Assembly (NCBI GenBank): GCA_012932865.1
Contig: SAXG01000021.1
Coordinates: 1-64,000, forward strand
DNA from: Amylostereum areolatum
Taxonomy: Eukaryota > Basidiomycota > Agaricomycetes > Russulales > Stereaceae
Direction of reading: 5' to 3'
Length of the DNA: 64,000 bases
The position numbers were made by a program, and so were the translations under genes. Every line of letters begins with the position of its first letter. The stretch's first letter is position 1. This document shows, piece after piece, positions 22,211 to 33,947 of the stretch. The notes beneath the pieces are model-generated. The model did not search any database. It saw nothing but the letters and a program-made list of their open reading frames with translations, and was not told the origin of the DNA.

Positions 22211-25091
22211 ATGTTCTCCCGTCGTCGTACACAGGCCGATGACCGTCTCTCGCTCAAGCCAGCGAAACCGTCGGGACAAGGCTGGGATTCGACCACTTCG
22301 TTCGCCCCATCCTCCACCCACTCCAACTCCAATTCCAACTCCAACTCGAACGCCCACTCCTTTCCCTCACATTCTTTCCCCCCGACGTCTTCCACCAATG
22401 TCCCTCTTAAACCCCCAGCACAACCTACCACAGGGACCTCCATTCGTCGACGAGTTTCCACCCTAGCGAAACACCTCAGCAGCTTCAAGCCAACCTCCCG
22501 CGGACGCACCACCCAGGGTATCGGAAAGAGACGTGCATACTCCCCAACTTACTCCAGTCGCTCGCCGTCACCGGTGGATGATATCCGCCGCCCAAGCGGC
22601 CTCGGACGTCGGGCAAGTTCCGTGGACGCGTCTCCTTCGCCTGCCGGGACACCGATGTCTCGCATCCCATACCCCGATGACAAGCCGGTGGACTCCCCAC
22701 GGTTTTCGAGGGTCTATCCAGTGGAAGAGGAAAGAATGCCAGTGCACAAGAAGATGGCTTCAATGAAGATGCTCCCTCGCTCTCCAACCAGTGCCGGGTT
22801 CGGATTTGGGATATCCGTCCCCGAGGACGCGGAGCACCCGTCTGAATTGGACAGTGGAAGCGTGAAAGACGAGGAAGGAGACGGGCAGGTCATCTACATG
22901 CGCGGTCGGACGATGAGCACTCCGAACGTGTTCCTCACCGCTCCCCCTCAGGCGCAGACGTCGACGTCGACCTTTCCTTCCTCTCTCCGCTCCCATCCTT
23001 CTCCCTATCTGTCCTCTTCCCCCACTTCATCCCGCTCCCAACTTGTCAGTATCCACCGACCTCCATCTCCTTCCGCACCCTCCCTCGTCGTCCCCCCGTC
23101 GAAACCCGAAGCCTCCCTGCGCTCGCATGCGCACTCGATGTCAGTTTCCACCACGACGTCCATGGTATCATACGTTCCGCCAGACGTCCCCACACTCACC
23201 GCCACGCCCATCTTTCCCCAATTCTTCACTCCTCAGATCATCACGCTCGTACCGTCTTCCACCAACAGCCCCGTCACTCCAACGCCGTCTCAACTGAATG
23301 GATCACATCTGCTTCTCGCGTCTCCCAGCCCCCATCAATCGGCGCCAACCACGCCAACCACATCTTTCGCGCCAACGGTCAGAGGACGGCGCACGCGTGC
23401 CCGACTTAATCCCCCCATCCCACTTTCGCTCGTCTTCGAGCATGTGCCACGAGAAGCGCTTCCTACCGTAGCGCTGGTATCGAAGCGCTTCTGCGCCGCC
23501 GCACAAACCGCAATCTACGATCGGCTGTCTCTTGTCCTCCTCGACAATGCCACGCACCCAGAGAGCCGTCGCACGGACATGTGCGTCGCCCGTCTTGCAG
23601 CATCGCCTTCGCACGCAGAATTGGTCCATTCATTTACCATCTCCCATCACCCTTGTGTTCCTCGTCCTTCCCAGTACGGATCCGGTGGCTCCTTCGACTT
23701 TGCTCTCCACCTCGCATTGTTCAATATGAGGCACCTCCGGGCCCTTACACTGCCATCCCTCGAGCCCCTCATCACGTTTTGCCCGGACGGGCAGATGCAC
23801 TGCGCGTTCTTAGCGTTGCGTCGACTAAAGGTGCTCTCACACACCCTGCCAGACGTCTTCTGGAGGGACGTGCTCCCAAGTATGCCGCACCTGCGTCAAC
23901 TTTCCCTCCCGTACGTCAAGGAAGTCGACGGCCTGGGCGACGAAGACGTGGTGGAATTGTCCGCCCTGACAGAACTGGTGGCACAACCAACGGTCGTGGC
24001 ACGGTTGGGAAAAGGCGCTCCTGCGCTCAGACGTGTAGAATTATGCGTGGAGAGCACGTTGTACGAAGGACTGCGTCCGGGCGAGGCCATGCATGCCCTC
24101 TCCCGAGTCCCCGTCGAAGCGGACGCGCCCACACAGGACAACACGCGCGAAGGGCGTGACAGCTCCAGTGCCCAGAATAGCGTCACCGGAAAATGGCGAG
24201 CCGAGCACCGTCAAAGCGTGCATGACGATGTGGATTTAGTGTGGGTCCCCGAGGGGTGGGTCTCCGCGCGCATCCACAGCGTCCGCTTCCGCGGGAACGG
24301 GCAGAGAAAGCTCTGAATCTGGTCGTCTTCGGCGAACAAGACGAAGAAGCGGAAGATCGGGAGCTGCTCCTGACGTCGTAGCTGAGGGAACGCTTCAGGA
24401 GCTCGTCCTCGTGTTCGGGAGCGTGGTCGACGCGCGGACTCGCGGAAAAGTCCTCCTTGCGGTGGGCAGGGAAGGTGTCGGAAGGGGTTTAGAGACCTTG
24501 GAAGTGCGTACTTCGTCCAGCGGCGCGGACAACGCAAGACCGCATGACGAGGTGAGCATGCTTTGCCGCCCTAGGATTTCCACCGCTGTGACTGATCTTG
24601 ACTGATCCATTGTAGGGCTTTTACAAAGCAAATCACGACCTTGCTCCCCCACACACCTATCCTGCGTGCCCTTCGTCCTCGTAGAATCACGACAACCGAC
24701 TACCAATGCTCCCGCGCGTTCAATGTCTCTTCCCCCGTCACTGCCGCCAGTCTTACCGAAGTCTGCGCGACCGACCTCCTTTCTCTTCCCTCTCCCGCCT
24801 CCCTCCCCTCCTGTGCCGTTTGCATCTTTCTCCCCACCGGGCACGCCTCCCTCTTCACCACCACCGCCAAAGTCTCCCCTCGGGCCTCGGACCTCGTCCA
24901 CTCCCTCTCGTAGACAATCTACAATCTCATCTGAATCTCCCTCGCCTCGCACTTCGGAAAACGCACTCCCTATCACCCCCGCCGCCCGCGTCGCGCACTG
25001 GGGTCGGTTGGCGCCGACGCTCGAGCGGGTGCTGCTTGCCGGGCAGTCCTGGACGCGCGCCGCCGACGACGAATGGGAGGTCGTCGAGTGA
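22211..25091 (+). CDS. F-box-like protein with long Ser/Pro-rich N-terminus
   Basis: ATG 22211 opens MFSRRRTQADDRLSLK. About 390 residues of Ser/Thr/Pro-rich sequence follow, including an (SN)n run near 22320. The F-box-like segment is PPIPLSLVFEHVPREALPTV then ALVSKRFCAAAQTAIYDRLS (about 23415-23530). Leucine-rich strands come next (MRHLRALTLPSLEPL, MPHLRQLSLPYVKEV, ALTELVAQP). An intron from about 24552 (GTGAGC) to 24616 precedes the last exon, ending EWEVVE at 25091. The frame breaks near 24,293 and again near 24,380, where LNLVVFGEQDEEAEDRELLL and EGTLQELVLVFGSVV are each in other frames; no intron of plausible length explains either. F-box proteins recruit substrates to SCF ubiquitin ligases; the substrate is unknown. 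Confidence 0.75.
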
Positions 25092-25689
25092 GCCACGCTC
25101 GAATCGAGCTCGGGCACCAAAAGCCGTCCACCCACCTATCGGTATATCTATCTATTTGTATCTTATCTGCCGTCGCCGGGCCCTCGTATCTGCTGCTGTC
25201 CGTTCTTTTCTTCCCTTGCTTTGCAGTCCGCATCGAACCCCTCGCTTTTATCTACTTCGCCTTCGTGTTTCCGCCGCTTTCTGAACCTTCGCCCCCCCTT
25301 TTTGCTCGATATCACGTATCCGTCTTATACCACGCTCGCACCGTATACCGTACTTTTTACCGCTCCGCATACTTACATTACCACCTCGCTCGCTGGTCGA
25401 TTCTATCTCGGGATGTATCAGTATTTGGCTCTTGGCGCCGTTATCGCCATCCGATCCAATGGTCTGCATATTATAGGGATACACTGGTGTACATCATGAA
25501 CGACGGGGAGAGCAGCGCGCGGGGCTCTAGGGGGGGCACCGCGCCATCACAGCGAATAAGTGGTCAGTATATACAAAATGAGCACGAACGGGTCGAGGGA
25601 AGGATCGGTCCTGTCCGCCTTCACCACCCAGCAGGCTTGCAAGAAAGAAAGACAAAAATCAAGAACGCGCGTCGTCGAACCCCCACGCC

Positions 25690-26969
25690 TCACGCCTCAC
25701 CCGCCCCCGGGCCCGCGTTCGGATGCACGACGCAGACGACGACGCGCTGGGCGCGGATGCCGGGGACGACGTGCGCCCCGTCGTCGTACTCGCTCGCGAC
25801 GTAGATCCTGCCCCCGCACGGGGCGGGCGTCGGGGCCGGGGCCTGCCTGCCGTCGCTGTTCGCGAGCGTGCTGGGGGCGGGGGTCTGTGCGCCGGCGGGC
25901 GCGAGGGGAGGGGCGACGGCGCAGGCGCAGCCCCAGCATAAGGAGACGGGGGGAGGGAGAGGAGGGGGCGGGGTGGGGAGCGGGACGCGGTACGCGTTGG
26001 TGCTGTCGGTAGTGTGCGCGTCAGCATGATACGTTGTCGAGCGGGGAGGAGAGGCGCGGTGGCGCGGTGGGATGGGACGGGGAAGTGGCGAATGGCGAAG
26101 CGGGGAAAAGGGGGGGGAGGGAGAATGAACGCACGAAACCCTGAGCCCGACCTCCTCGCGCAGGCTCTGCACCACCCGCCCGACGCGCGCCAGGTTATCG
26201 ATCGCGGGATCGGCGACGAGCACGTACGACAGGCGGACGTTGAGCCTGGACGCGCCGCCGCGCGCCGCCGTCGCCCATTCGTGGTGCGCGCAGAGGGCCC
26301 GGAAGGCGCTTTGGGCGGACTGGTATTCGTCGGGGGAGGGTTGGGGAGGGTGGTTTGAGGAGGCGGAGGCAGTGGTGGTGGTGGTGGGGGGTGCTGCAGG
26401 CGTCGCCTGGGGCGGGTGGGACGAGGCCGCGGGAGGCCGTGGGCCCTGCGCGAGGCGGGGAGGTGGGCTCGGGCCCGGGCTCGGACTCGAGGCCACCGTC
26501 TCGGCGGATACCTACGCAAGCAAGACCCATCAGAGCCGACGCATGGGCCATACGACCGACGAAGAAACACAGCGCGTACCGCTTGCCTCTTCCTCCTCGT
26601 CTTCTTCGGCTTTGCGTCGTCAGCGGGCTGTCGAACTTCGCCGTCCGAGTCTGTCCGGGCCTTCTTCCGTGGCGGTGGGCGATCGTCGCGCGGGATGTCC
26701 CTGCCGGTGTTCGTGGACGGCAACGGAAAGGACTGGATTTCGAATTTTTGAGCTCCTGCGTTCCGCTGCTCGCGCTCGCGCTCGCGTTTGCGCTCCTGCG
26801 TGCGTCTCCACCTCTCCGTGGCGGTGGTGCGACAGGGCTTGCAGTTCTTGAACGGTGGCATGTCCATGAGAGGTCTCTTGCAGGTGAGGCATAGCGGGGT
26901 GGGGGGAGCGACGGGGCCGGGATCTGGAGGGAGGGGAAGGGCGGGGGGCGGGGGGTGGATGGACATCAT
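25690..26969 (-). CDS. Cys-motif family protein (paralogue of 30,188 gene)
   Basis: Exon 1 starts at ATG 26969 (second in-frame ATG 26966). It carries LCLTCKRPL...FKNCKPCRTT, a C-x2-C...C-x2-C mini-finger, then a Lys/Arg-rich stretch ending KPKKTRRKRQ. An intron (about 26577-26511) leads to exon 2, with SAFRALCAHHEWATA and YVLVADPAIDNLARVGRV. The last exon has Cys-rich CWGCACAVAPP, then GGRIYVASEYDDG and RAQRVVVCVVHPNAG, ending at 25690. The same blocks in the same order appear in the plus-strand gene at 30,188. The basic stretch could be a nuclear localisation signal. No known function; zinc or nucleic-acid binding is only suggested by composition. Confidence 0.7.
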
Positions 26970-27336
26970 GGTCAAGTACGGGGAAGAGCAGTCAACGAAA
27001 GTCGCAATCAACGAGTCGCGCTCTAGACCAGTGGTTAGGGTTACACGAGCACGTGACCCCTACTGCTCGTGGCACTGCTGAATCATAATATCGACCATGT
27101 CCTCATTGGCAAACTCTGAAGCTCTGAAGAGCTCAAGATAATGGCTGCATTCCTTCAGAGTCCATCGGCTTATCACATCCTCTACAGTCCTTTCACAATG
27201 TGAGGGAACGACAGATAACGGTGCATAAGGATTGAGGAATGTCAACTAGATGATACGACTCGTACTAACGTCGCGTCGATAAGTCAATAGCGTACAGTGT
27301 GAAAAAAAAAACTCCATATAAGCAGGATAGCGAGGC
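26970..27336. other. short intergenic stretch with an isolated 61-codon frame
   Basis: It lies between two minus-strand genes. A minus-strand frame at 27245-27060 reads CSHYLELFRASEFANEDMVD and looks coding, but it has no partner exons on either side. It may be a gene fragment or chance. Otherwise nothing was recognised. Confidence 0.3.
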
Positions 27337-29779
27337 CTAAAAAGCCTCAGTCCGATCCAAACGTTCCGAGCCCGCGCCCAACCTCTCCGCGAGCCTGTCC
27401 CACTCCTCCACGGCTTCTATAAGAGTCCCAGGCAAACACCCGACACGAACCGATGCAAAAAACGCGCGAATGGGGAAGCGGAGAGGTCAGCATGTTTCGT
27501 CAACGGAGAGACAGGGGCGGGTCTCTTTGCCTTTAACGGTTTGTTTCGCGGGCAACGTGCGCGCGTGGGCGGACGGCAGGGGGCCGACTTTCCACGCCCA
27601 GAACGGTCCTGGGTGGGCGTACAACGACGTCGGTGGCGATCGATGAGCGCGAACGGGCGAACGTACCGATGGGATCCATGTGCTCGTGCTCTGCGCCCGT
27701 CCACATCCCCAACACGCCCGTCGCGGAGCCCAATCCGCCCAGCTGCACTCCCTCGGACACCCAAGTGCCGTCGCCGCCTTCGCGAGAGCTGAACTGTCGT
27801 CGAGAGTTCAGCGGGACGACGGACGACGGAGGAGAAAGAAGGCCAGCGGCGCACCAGGCTCCAGCGCACGTCGCCCTCGCCGACCATCTCCACCTTCCCC
27901 CAAACCCGCACCTCGTTCTCCGTGCCCGACAGCTCCCCTTTGACGTAGATCGTCGGCCGCCCGGGCCAGCCCGAGCGCTCGTAGCGCACGACGCGCATCG
28001 TGATGGGGACGATGCGCATGACCTCGTACAGCTGTGGGTCGTCGAAGCGTGATTTCAAGGTGAGGACCTGGGCGGGGGGCGTGAGAGCGGGCGAGTAAGG
28101 GGAACAAGGAGATGAAACATACGTTATTTCTGACGAGGTCGCGGTAGTCCATCCAACACACGCAGCGTCTGTAGAAGAAAAAAAAAGGTCAGATCAAGGG
28201 GACGAATCTTGAACGGATGGATTCCGTACCGCCATTGTCCTTCAACTCCTGCCCAGTCCCAGTGACCCTCCTCCTCTTTCGCCTCTGCATTGTCCTCTTC
28301 CTCTTCACCCTCGCTCGGCGATCTCCCAAGGATGCGTTCGTTGTTGAAACCGGGGGCAGAGCCGGGGCGCAAAGCGTCGAGACTCATGAGAGCGCGGAGG
28401 ATGTGATGATGGCGGCCCATCAGCAAGTCTCGAAGATTCTTCTCCACGACGAGCCGGGCAGCGCCGAGCCAGGCCCAGTCGAACCGAATGGAGTCGGGGG
28501 AGGGCTGGTCGGTGTATCCGTGCGACTGGGATGGCTGGAATGATGGATCCTGTTCTCCGTCCGATGAATCAGACCCAGAGTCCGACGCGTGCGGATCGAC
28601 GTAGTCTTCGTCCGACGCGTCGCCGTCGCCGTCGTCGTCGCTTTCGTCGAGGGTGGAGACGAAGATGCTGTTTTCGGTACCGCGGGGGATGAGCAGGGAG
28701 GGAGAGCGGGGAGACTGGGACTGGGAGGAGGGGGATTGAATGGGAAGGAAAGGGCCGTGCATGCGCTCGCGTTTCAGATATGCCATGTTGTAGACGCGGA
28801 CGCGGGCGAGTCGCCGCACGCCGTCCTGCTCGGGACGGGACAGCATCTCTTGGCCTTCGGGCAGTGGATCGTCTTCTTCCGCGGTGAGTTGCGAGGACGC
28901 GGAAGAGGAGGGTGCTTCGTGGTCAGCGTCATGGGAGTTTTCGCCCTCGCCGTCGTGTGTGCGATGGCCTTGAAGAAACGACTGGGGTAAGCCGAAAGGC
29001 ACGGGAGATAATTGGGGTCGTCGGTACCTCGTGGGCTGTTGAGCGGCTGCCTGAGGCCGGTGAAGGCGAGGAGCTGGGAGAGGAGGGGATCGTAGGGTTC
29101 GGCGGGGGTGTGGAGGTCGATGGCGGGGTAGGAGAGACGACGGGCGAGGACGTGGGGGTAGCCGTGGGCGAGGACGGCGGAGAGCCAGCGGATGCTGCGG
29201 GAGGGGTGGATGCGGGACGGCTGAAGGTGGGTCACGAGGGCGAAGGGGGGGAACACGGGGTGTGGGTGATCGGAGAGCGAAAGAGGAAGGTGATCGAGCG
29301 TGGGTGGGTCAAGGGCGGTCGCGGTGCGGAGGACGGCGAGCAGGGTGTCCAGGGCGGCGTACAGCTCCTCCGCGCTCGAAGGCGGTTGGGCCTCGGGCGG
29401 GATGGCAGGCTCTGTCCGCCGGCGGAAGTAGTTGGCGGTCCATATCCGGCGTTTGTACTCGGACTCCCATGGAAAGTCGTCGGGGGTGGGGGAGCTGGGG
29501 CCATCGGAGACAGGAGAGCGGCCGTAAGAGGCGAAAGCACGGGCAGGACGGGGGTGGTCGAAGAGGACGAGGTAGAGCTGGCGCCAGAGGTGTTTGTGGT
29601 AGGAGTGGTAGACGTGAGCGCGGAAAGAGCGGCAGGTGCGGGCGACGGCGGCGACGGTGGCAGGTGCGCCGAAGAACGCCGACACGATGATGATTTCCTC
29701 CGAGGATTTCGGGAGGGAGAGAGGTGAGGTTGGGGTTGGGGCGAGGAGGCGCAGAGGTTCGGGAGGGGAGGGTGGCCAT
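27337..29779 (-). CDS. F-box protein, multi-exon
   Basis: ATG 29779 opens MATLPSRTSAPP, and the F-box begins LTSLPPEIL. The frame then shifts by one base near 29,700, and the F-box continues as IIIVSAFFGAPATVAAVART, RSFRAHVYHSYHKHLWRQLY. Later blocks are WESEYKRRIWTANYF, ARVRVYNMAYLKRERMHGPF, WDWAGVEGQWR, a short CVCWMDYRDLVRNN exon, IVPITMRVVRYER and VQLGGLGSATGVLGMWTGAE. The last exon is EAVEEWDRLAERLGAG ending DRTEAF at TAG 27337. This order is that of a fungal F-box family with a C-terminal beta-rich substrate-side domain. A second frame change near 29,000 is not resolved. It is inferred to be an SCF substrate adaptor. Confidence 0.7.
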
Positions 29780-30187
29780 CGTGGAGGGGAACCTGTGGGA
29801 GATGGGAGAACGGATGCCGGTGAGGATAAGTACTCGAACGGGTGAATCCAACGCTCGCTCAGCGATCCACTCCGCGACACCGACCCACTCCTTCTCTCAG
29901 CCGCCGGGATCTTTCTCCCTCTCGCTTGAACTCGCACTCCTCCCAACTGTCATCGGCCACGCGGGGAAGGACGCTCACCTTTGCGCCAGCTAACCCCGAG
30001 TCGGTGGGCAGCCAAGCTGGATGCACTCGACATCCGTCGACATCCTCCGTCCGATCCCCCGCCGTTCGGGTTCACTCCGCGTCCGAGCGCGGACGTCATT
30101 CATTCGTCACGTGCATCCGCGCCCGTCGCGTCACGCGTTCCCTTCTCGCCCTCGCCCTCGCCCCCGCCTTGGAACGCGCCCATCACC
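29780..30187. promoter_or_regulatory. divergent promoter, F-box / Cys-motif gene
   Basis: About 400 bp lies between divergent start codons. The plus-gene side is pyrimidine-rich (CCCTCGCCCTCG run near 30145). No specific element was identified. Confidence 0.35.
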
Positions 30188-31351
30188 ATGGCCGACGTCC
30201 TCCCCGACTTTCCCTCCCCCGACACCCTAAAACGCTACATGAACACCCGCTGCTCCACATGCAAGAAGGAAATCGTCCCCACCATGTTCAAAAACTGTCC
30301 TTCATGTCGCGCGAACAGGACCCAAGCTCACAAACTTTACACCCAACGCAGACGTGACCGCGCTTCGCGCCGCCCACCTCCTCCTCTCAAAGTCCTCCGG
30401 CGAACAGCACAACACGTCGTCTTCCCCCGCTCAACCCCCCCTCAAAAAGATGAAGGTCGATCCTGCCTTCGACATCCCCAACCCTGTCTCTCCGTCGAGC
30501 ATCATCACGAGGGGGGGCCGCCAGCAGCCACAGCTTACCTCCCGCCCGTCCTTCCGCAGCGTACGTCCCATATTCCTCATTTTCCCCCTTTCATCCTCTG
30601 ATATACGCGTCTTATAGTCGCAGAAACGCGCTCAAAAGAGTATGGCGGTCCCGGACGCGTCCAGGTCCAGTCCATCCCCTACACCCCGCCCCAAACACTC
30701 ACCAAACAAACCGCCCGTCACTCACGTACGCGTTTCATCTCCTCGCCTCGCTTCCATGCACTCAACCGCGCGTTCAGCCCTACTACGGCGAAGAGGACGA
30801 GTACCAGGACGCCCCGGCCGCGTTCCAAGCCCTCCGAGACCACCGTCAATCCCTCTCCCCCCTCGACCACGACAAGCTCAACTTTCGCCTCACCTACGTC
30901 ATCGTCGCCGACCCCTCCGTCGACAACAACCAGCGCATCGGCCAGGTCGCCAAGTCCCTTCGCGACGAGATCGGCCTCAAATTCTCGTACGTCGTCGTCC
31001 CTCCCTGCCCGCCTTCCCGTAGCAGTCTAAACGACAATCCACGACCGCAGGTTGAATCCGCATCTCGTTCCGCCGGGCTCGTCGTCCTACGTCCGACCTC
31101 GGGCCATCTGCGAACGCTGGCGCTGCAGGTGCTCCGTCGCGCCCAGATCGACCTCCCAGCCCGGCGCCTCCCCGCTCAAGCGGAAACAGAGCGATCTGGG
31201 CAGCTGGCTGGCGGATCCGGCCTCGGCGGAGAAGAGCGCGGATAAATGCGGTGGGTGGGTCTACGTCTCGAGCGAATACGACACGTCCACCCATCCTGCC
31301 GGCGTGCGCGGTCAGCGCGTCGTCGTCTCCGTCGTGCATCCGCACAAGTGA
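30188..31351 (+). CDS. Cys-motif family protein (paralogue of 25,690 gene)
   Basis: ATG 30188 opens MADVLPDFPSPDTLKRYMNT, followed by RCSTCKKEI...FKNCPSCRANRT, the same mini-finger as its paralogue. A frame change occurs near 30,365 without a workable intron, after which PAQPPLKKMKVDPAFD continues. Introns then follow at about 30559-30617, 30727-30777 and 30987-31050. The fourth block has APAAFQALRDHRQSL and FRLTYVIVADPSVDNNQRIG. The last exon has CERWRCRCSVAP, GGWVYVSSEYDTS and RGQRVVVSVVHPHK, then the stop at 31351. Function unknown. Conservation of the VADP and VVHP blocks across three genes in the window shows they are structural cores. Confidence 0.7.
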
Positions 31352-31753
31352 TGCGATATACCTGGTCCAAGCTCGACCGCCGTTCTATCTCCAAGCTTTA
31401 ACTCGTAAGTCTGCTCCCGTTTCGCGATGATCGTTCTTACCTCCTTTCAGATCTACTAGAACATGAAGGTGTATACAGTGTACGCCCACCTATAATGTAC
31501 TGCTTCTACGCGCCGAGCCTCCTCATTGGGAGGACCTCTGTACATATTCACTTGCTCTTCTCCCTTCCCGCACATCCTACTTTCCAAAAACGGATACCAC
31601 GTTATTGACCCGTAAAAACGATGCGTAGACATGTGCGAAAACGATATGGTACACAGGTGTAAAGAGCTTGAAGAAAAAGATGCCCGAGTCGTCCAGAACA
31701 CATGAAACCCGCGGGCTGTCCCTGCCGCCCGTCCTCGCCACTTCCCCACAACA
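31352..31753. other. intergenic stretch between convergent genes
   Basis: It holds the 3' ends of the Cys-motif gene and the DUF262 gene. No conserved frame was seen. Confidence 0.4.
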
Positions 31754-33947
31754 CTACCCAGTCTTCGCCTTTCGGGGCTCCCCAGGGGGAGGATACGGCC
31801 GGAAGCGGTCTTCGCGCGACAACGACGCCCCCCGCGTCGGACCCGGCACGCCCGCCGCGCTGACGACGTTCGACAAACCGGAGATCGACAAAGCCGGGCG
31901 CGAGGGAAGCGGATGCGCCGGCGCCGTCGTGGCCGAGGTGGGCGTGGGCGGTTGGGCCGATACCGGACTTTGCGAAGGCGGCGGCGGCGGGAGGGAGGCT
32001 TGGGAGGAGGACGGCGGGGCGCCCAGGACGCCCGCCTTGGCCGACTTGATGGCGGCGAGACGGCCTACGCTGGGCTGGGACGGAGCAGGTACAGGGGGAG
32101 GAGCGGTCGAGGGAGGAGGCGGGTGAGACGACGGTCGAGGAGCCGTGGACGATCTGGACCTCGAAGCCGTGGACTGAGGTGGCTGCATCGGCGGCGGGCT
32201 TTCTACAAATCGATCCATCGGGCCCTCAGCCAGCGTCTACCTGAAAGATCAAAGGAGGCGTACCCGTCATGAGCTCGTCCACCTCCATCGCGTCCTCTTC
32301 GTCCGTCAGCGCCGCCAGCCCCTGCGTCTCCAGCTTGGCCAAAAACTGCGAGTACGGCGGGATCGTGAGCGTGTTCCACTTGAGATCCGCGAACTGCTCG
32401 CGCGCGGCCTGCCGCATCTTGCGAATGGCCGTCGCGATGTCCGCCGCGCCGAACCGGTCCATGAAGTGGTACACGAGCACGACCATGAACACGTAGTCGA
32501 TCGGCGAGAGCGTGCGCACGCCCTTCACGATCTGCAGCGCGTTCGCCTGCTTGTCGCCGAGCACGGCCATGAGCAGCTCGAACGCCGCGCGCACGCGCGT
32601 CTCGAAGGCCTCGGGGAGCGCGGACGTGCTCTGCAGCCAGCGCTTCACCTGCTCGTTCGTCGCGGCTTGCGTGACCGGGAGGCCGGACGTGAGCGTGAGC
32701 AGCGCGGTCGCCGTGTAGCGGAAGGGGTTGTCGCGCTTGGACGCGAAGCCGGCGTCCGCGAGCTGGCCGCCGTGCGCGGAGACGAGGTCGTGCACGAGCG
32801 CGGATCTCTCCGTCCGGGTGTCGGCTTTCATTTTCTCTGGAGGGGGGTGTGGAGGTTCAGCGGGACGAGCGAGGACAGAGGGGGTGGACGGCGCGGACCT
32901 GCGACGGTGAGGGCCATGCCGAGTTGGACGCGCTGGGATTGCGGCGGGTGAGTGCGTGCGCGCGCGCGCAGAGGTGGGCAGAAGGGGAGACGCACGCGGA
33001 AGATCTCGCGCTCGTCTTCGTCGGAAAGGCCATCGTACTCGATGCAGACGATCTGCTTGAGCGCGAAGAGGCGCCGATACTTCTCGGAGAGCAGGCGTCC
33101 GGACGACTGTTTCTTCGCGTACCACCACTTCTCCCGAGGATGTTCGCTGATGTTTCGGAGTCAGCATGCCGTCGGAGGTGGGCCAAGAAGGCTGGAGACT
33201 TACAGGGTCACGATCTGCGCGATGACGGTGGGAAGGGGTTAGCGGCGGTGGATACGATGGAGAAAAGTGGATCTCGTACGATAAATCTGATGGGGGCAGG
33301 ATCAGTCATCACGTGTGGCGAGCACAGACAAACCACTCACCAAACCATCAATGAACCTGACGACAAAAGACATGAGAACGAAGCACCATTTTCAGAGATA
33401 TGACACTCACTTCTGAATGGATGTCAACCGCTGCTTGCCATCAATGCACGTGCGCTTCTCAGTGCCATCAGCTGCTGTGGAAACAGCTGGTCACAACTCA
33501 GTTAGCTTTGTGAAACATGCTGGAGGGAAAAAAAGTCTCACCAAAGATGAGGGGAGGTATGTAAAAATTTCTGAAGACAGAGTCAATCAAATTGATTTGC
33601 TTCATCTCATTCCAGACAACATCTGACCAACATTAGTCATCAGTGTCATGAAGGTTCAAGGGTTCATGCATTCACTGTGTTCACCCACCTCTTTGATAGT
33701 CTGGGCTGAGGTCAATGTTCCCTTCCACAATCTGTTCTAAGATCAGGTAATATCTTCAGGGTGATGAGGAGATGAAGAGGATAAAGTTTGCCTTACCATA
33801 GAGGGATAAAGCATTGTAGGTGGTAGACCTGGGGGGCTTCAGGGCATGTCTGACTTGATATTCATACTTTGCACCCTTCCTTCCTTTCCTAGAGGAAGAG
33901 GGGTCAAATTCATCTTCAGTGTCTGAATAGTCAGATGCAGAAGCCAT
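31754..33947 (-). CDS. DUF262 (GmrSD N-terminal-like) protein
   Basis: Exons resolved from ATG: 33947-33797, 33736-33689, 33622-33542, 33474-33411, 33356-33341 and an 11-nt exon 33214-33204. Further exons lead to YAKKQSSGRLLSEKYRRLFA, EYDGLSDEDEREIFR, RVQLGMALT and a long exon to about 32262; the last (32200-31754) is a Pro/Ser-rich tail. DUF262 hallmarks are present: QIVEGNIDLSPDYQRDVVW, FRNFYIPPLIF and the signature TCIDGKQRLTSIQKF. In bacterial GmrSD enzymes this domain is an NTP-driven part of a modification-dependent nuclease; no nuclease domain is visible here and the fungal role is unknown. The length is about 530 aa. Exons 1-3 and part of 4 lie in DNA without CpG, while the 3' exons are GC- and CpG-rich. 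Confidence 0.9.

Noticed and set aside
28912..29727. 271-codon Gly/Glu/Val-rich plus-strand frame
   Set aside because: Antisense shadow of the F-box gene; no conserved motif.
32466..32951. 161-codon plus-strand frame opposite the DUF262 gene
   Set aside because: Antisense shadow of GC-rich coding exons; His/Arg/Glu-rich composition is typical of such shadows.
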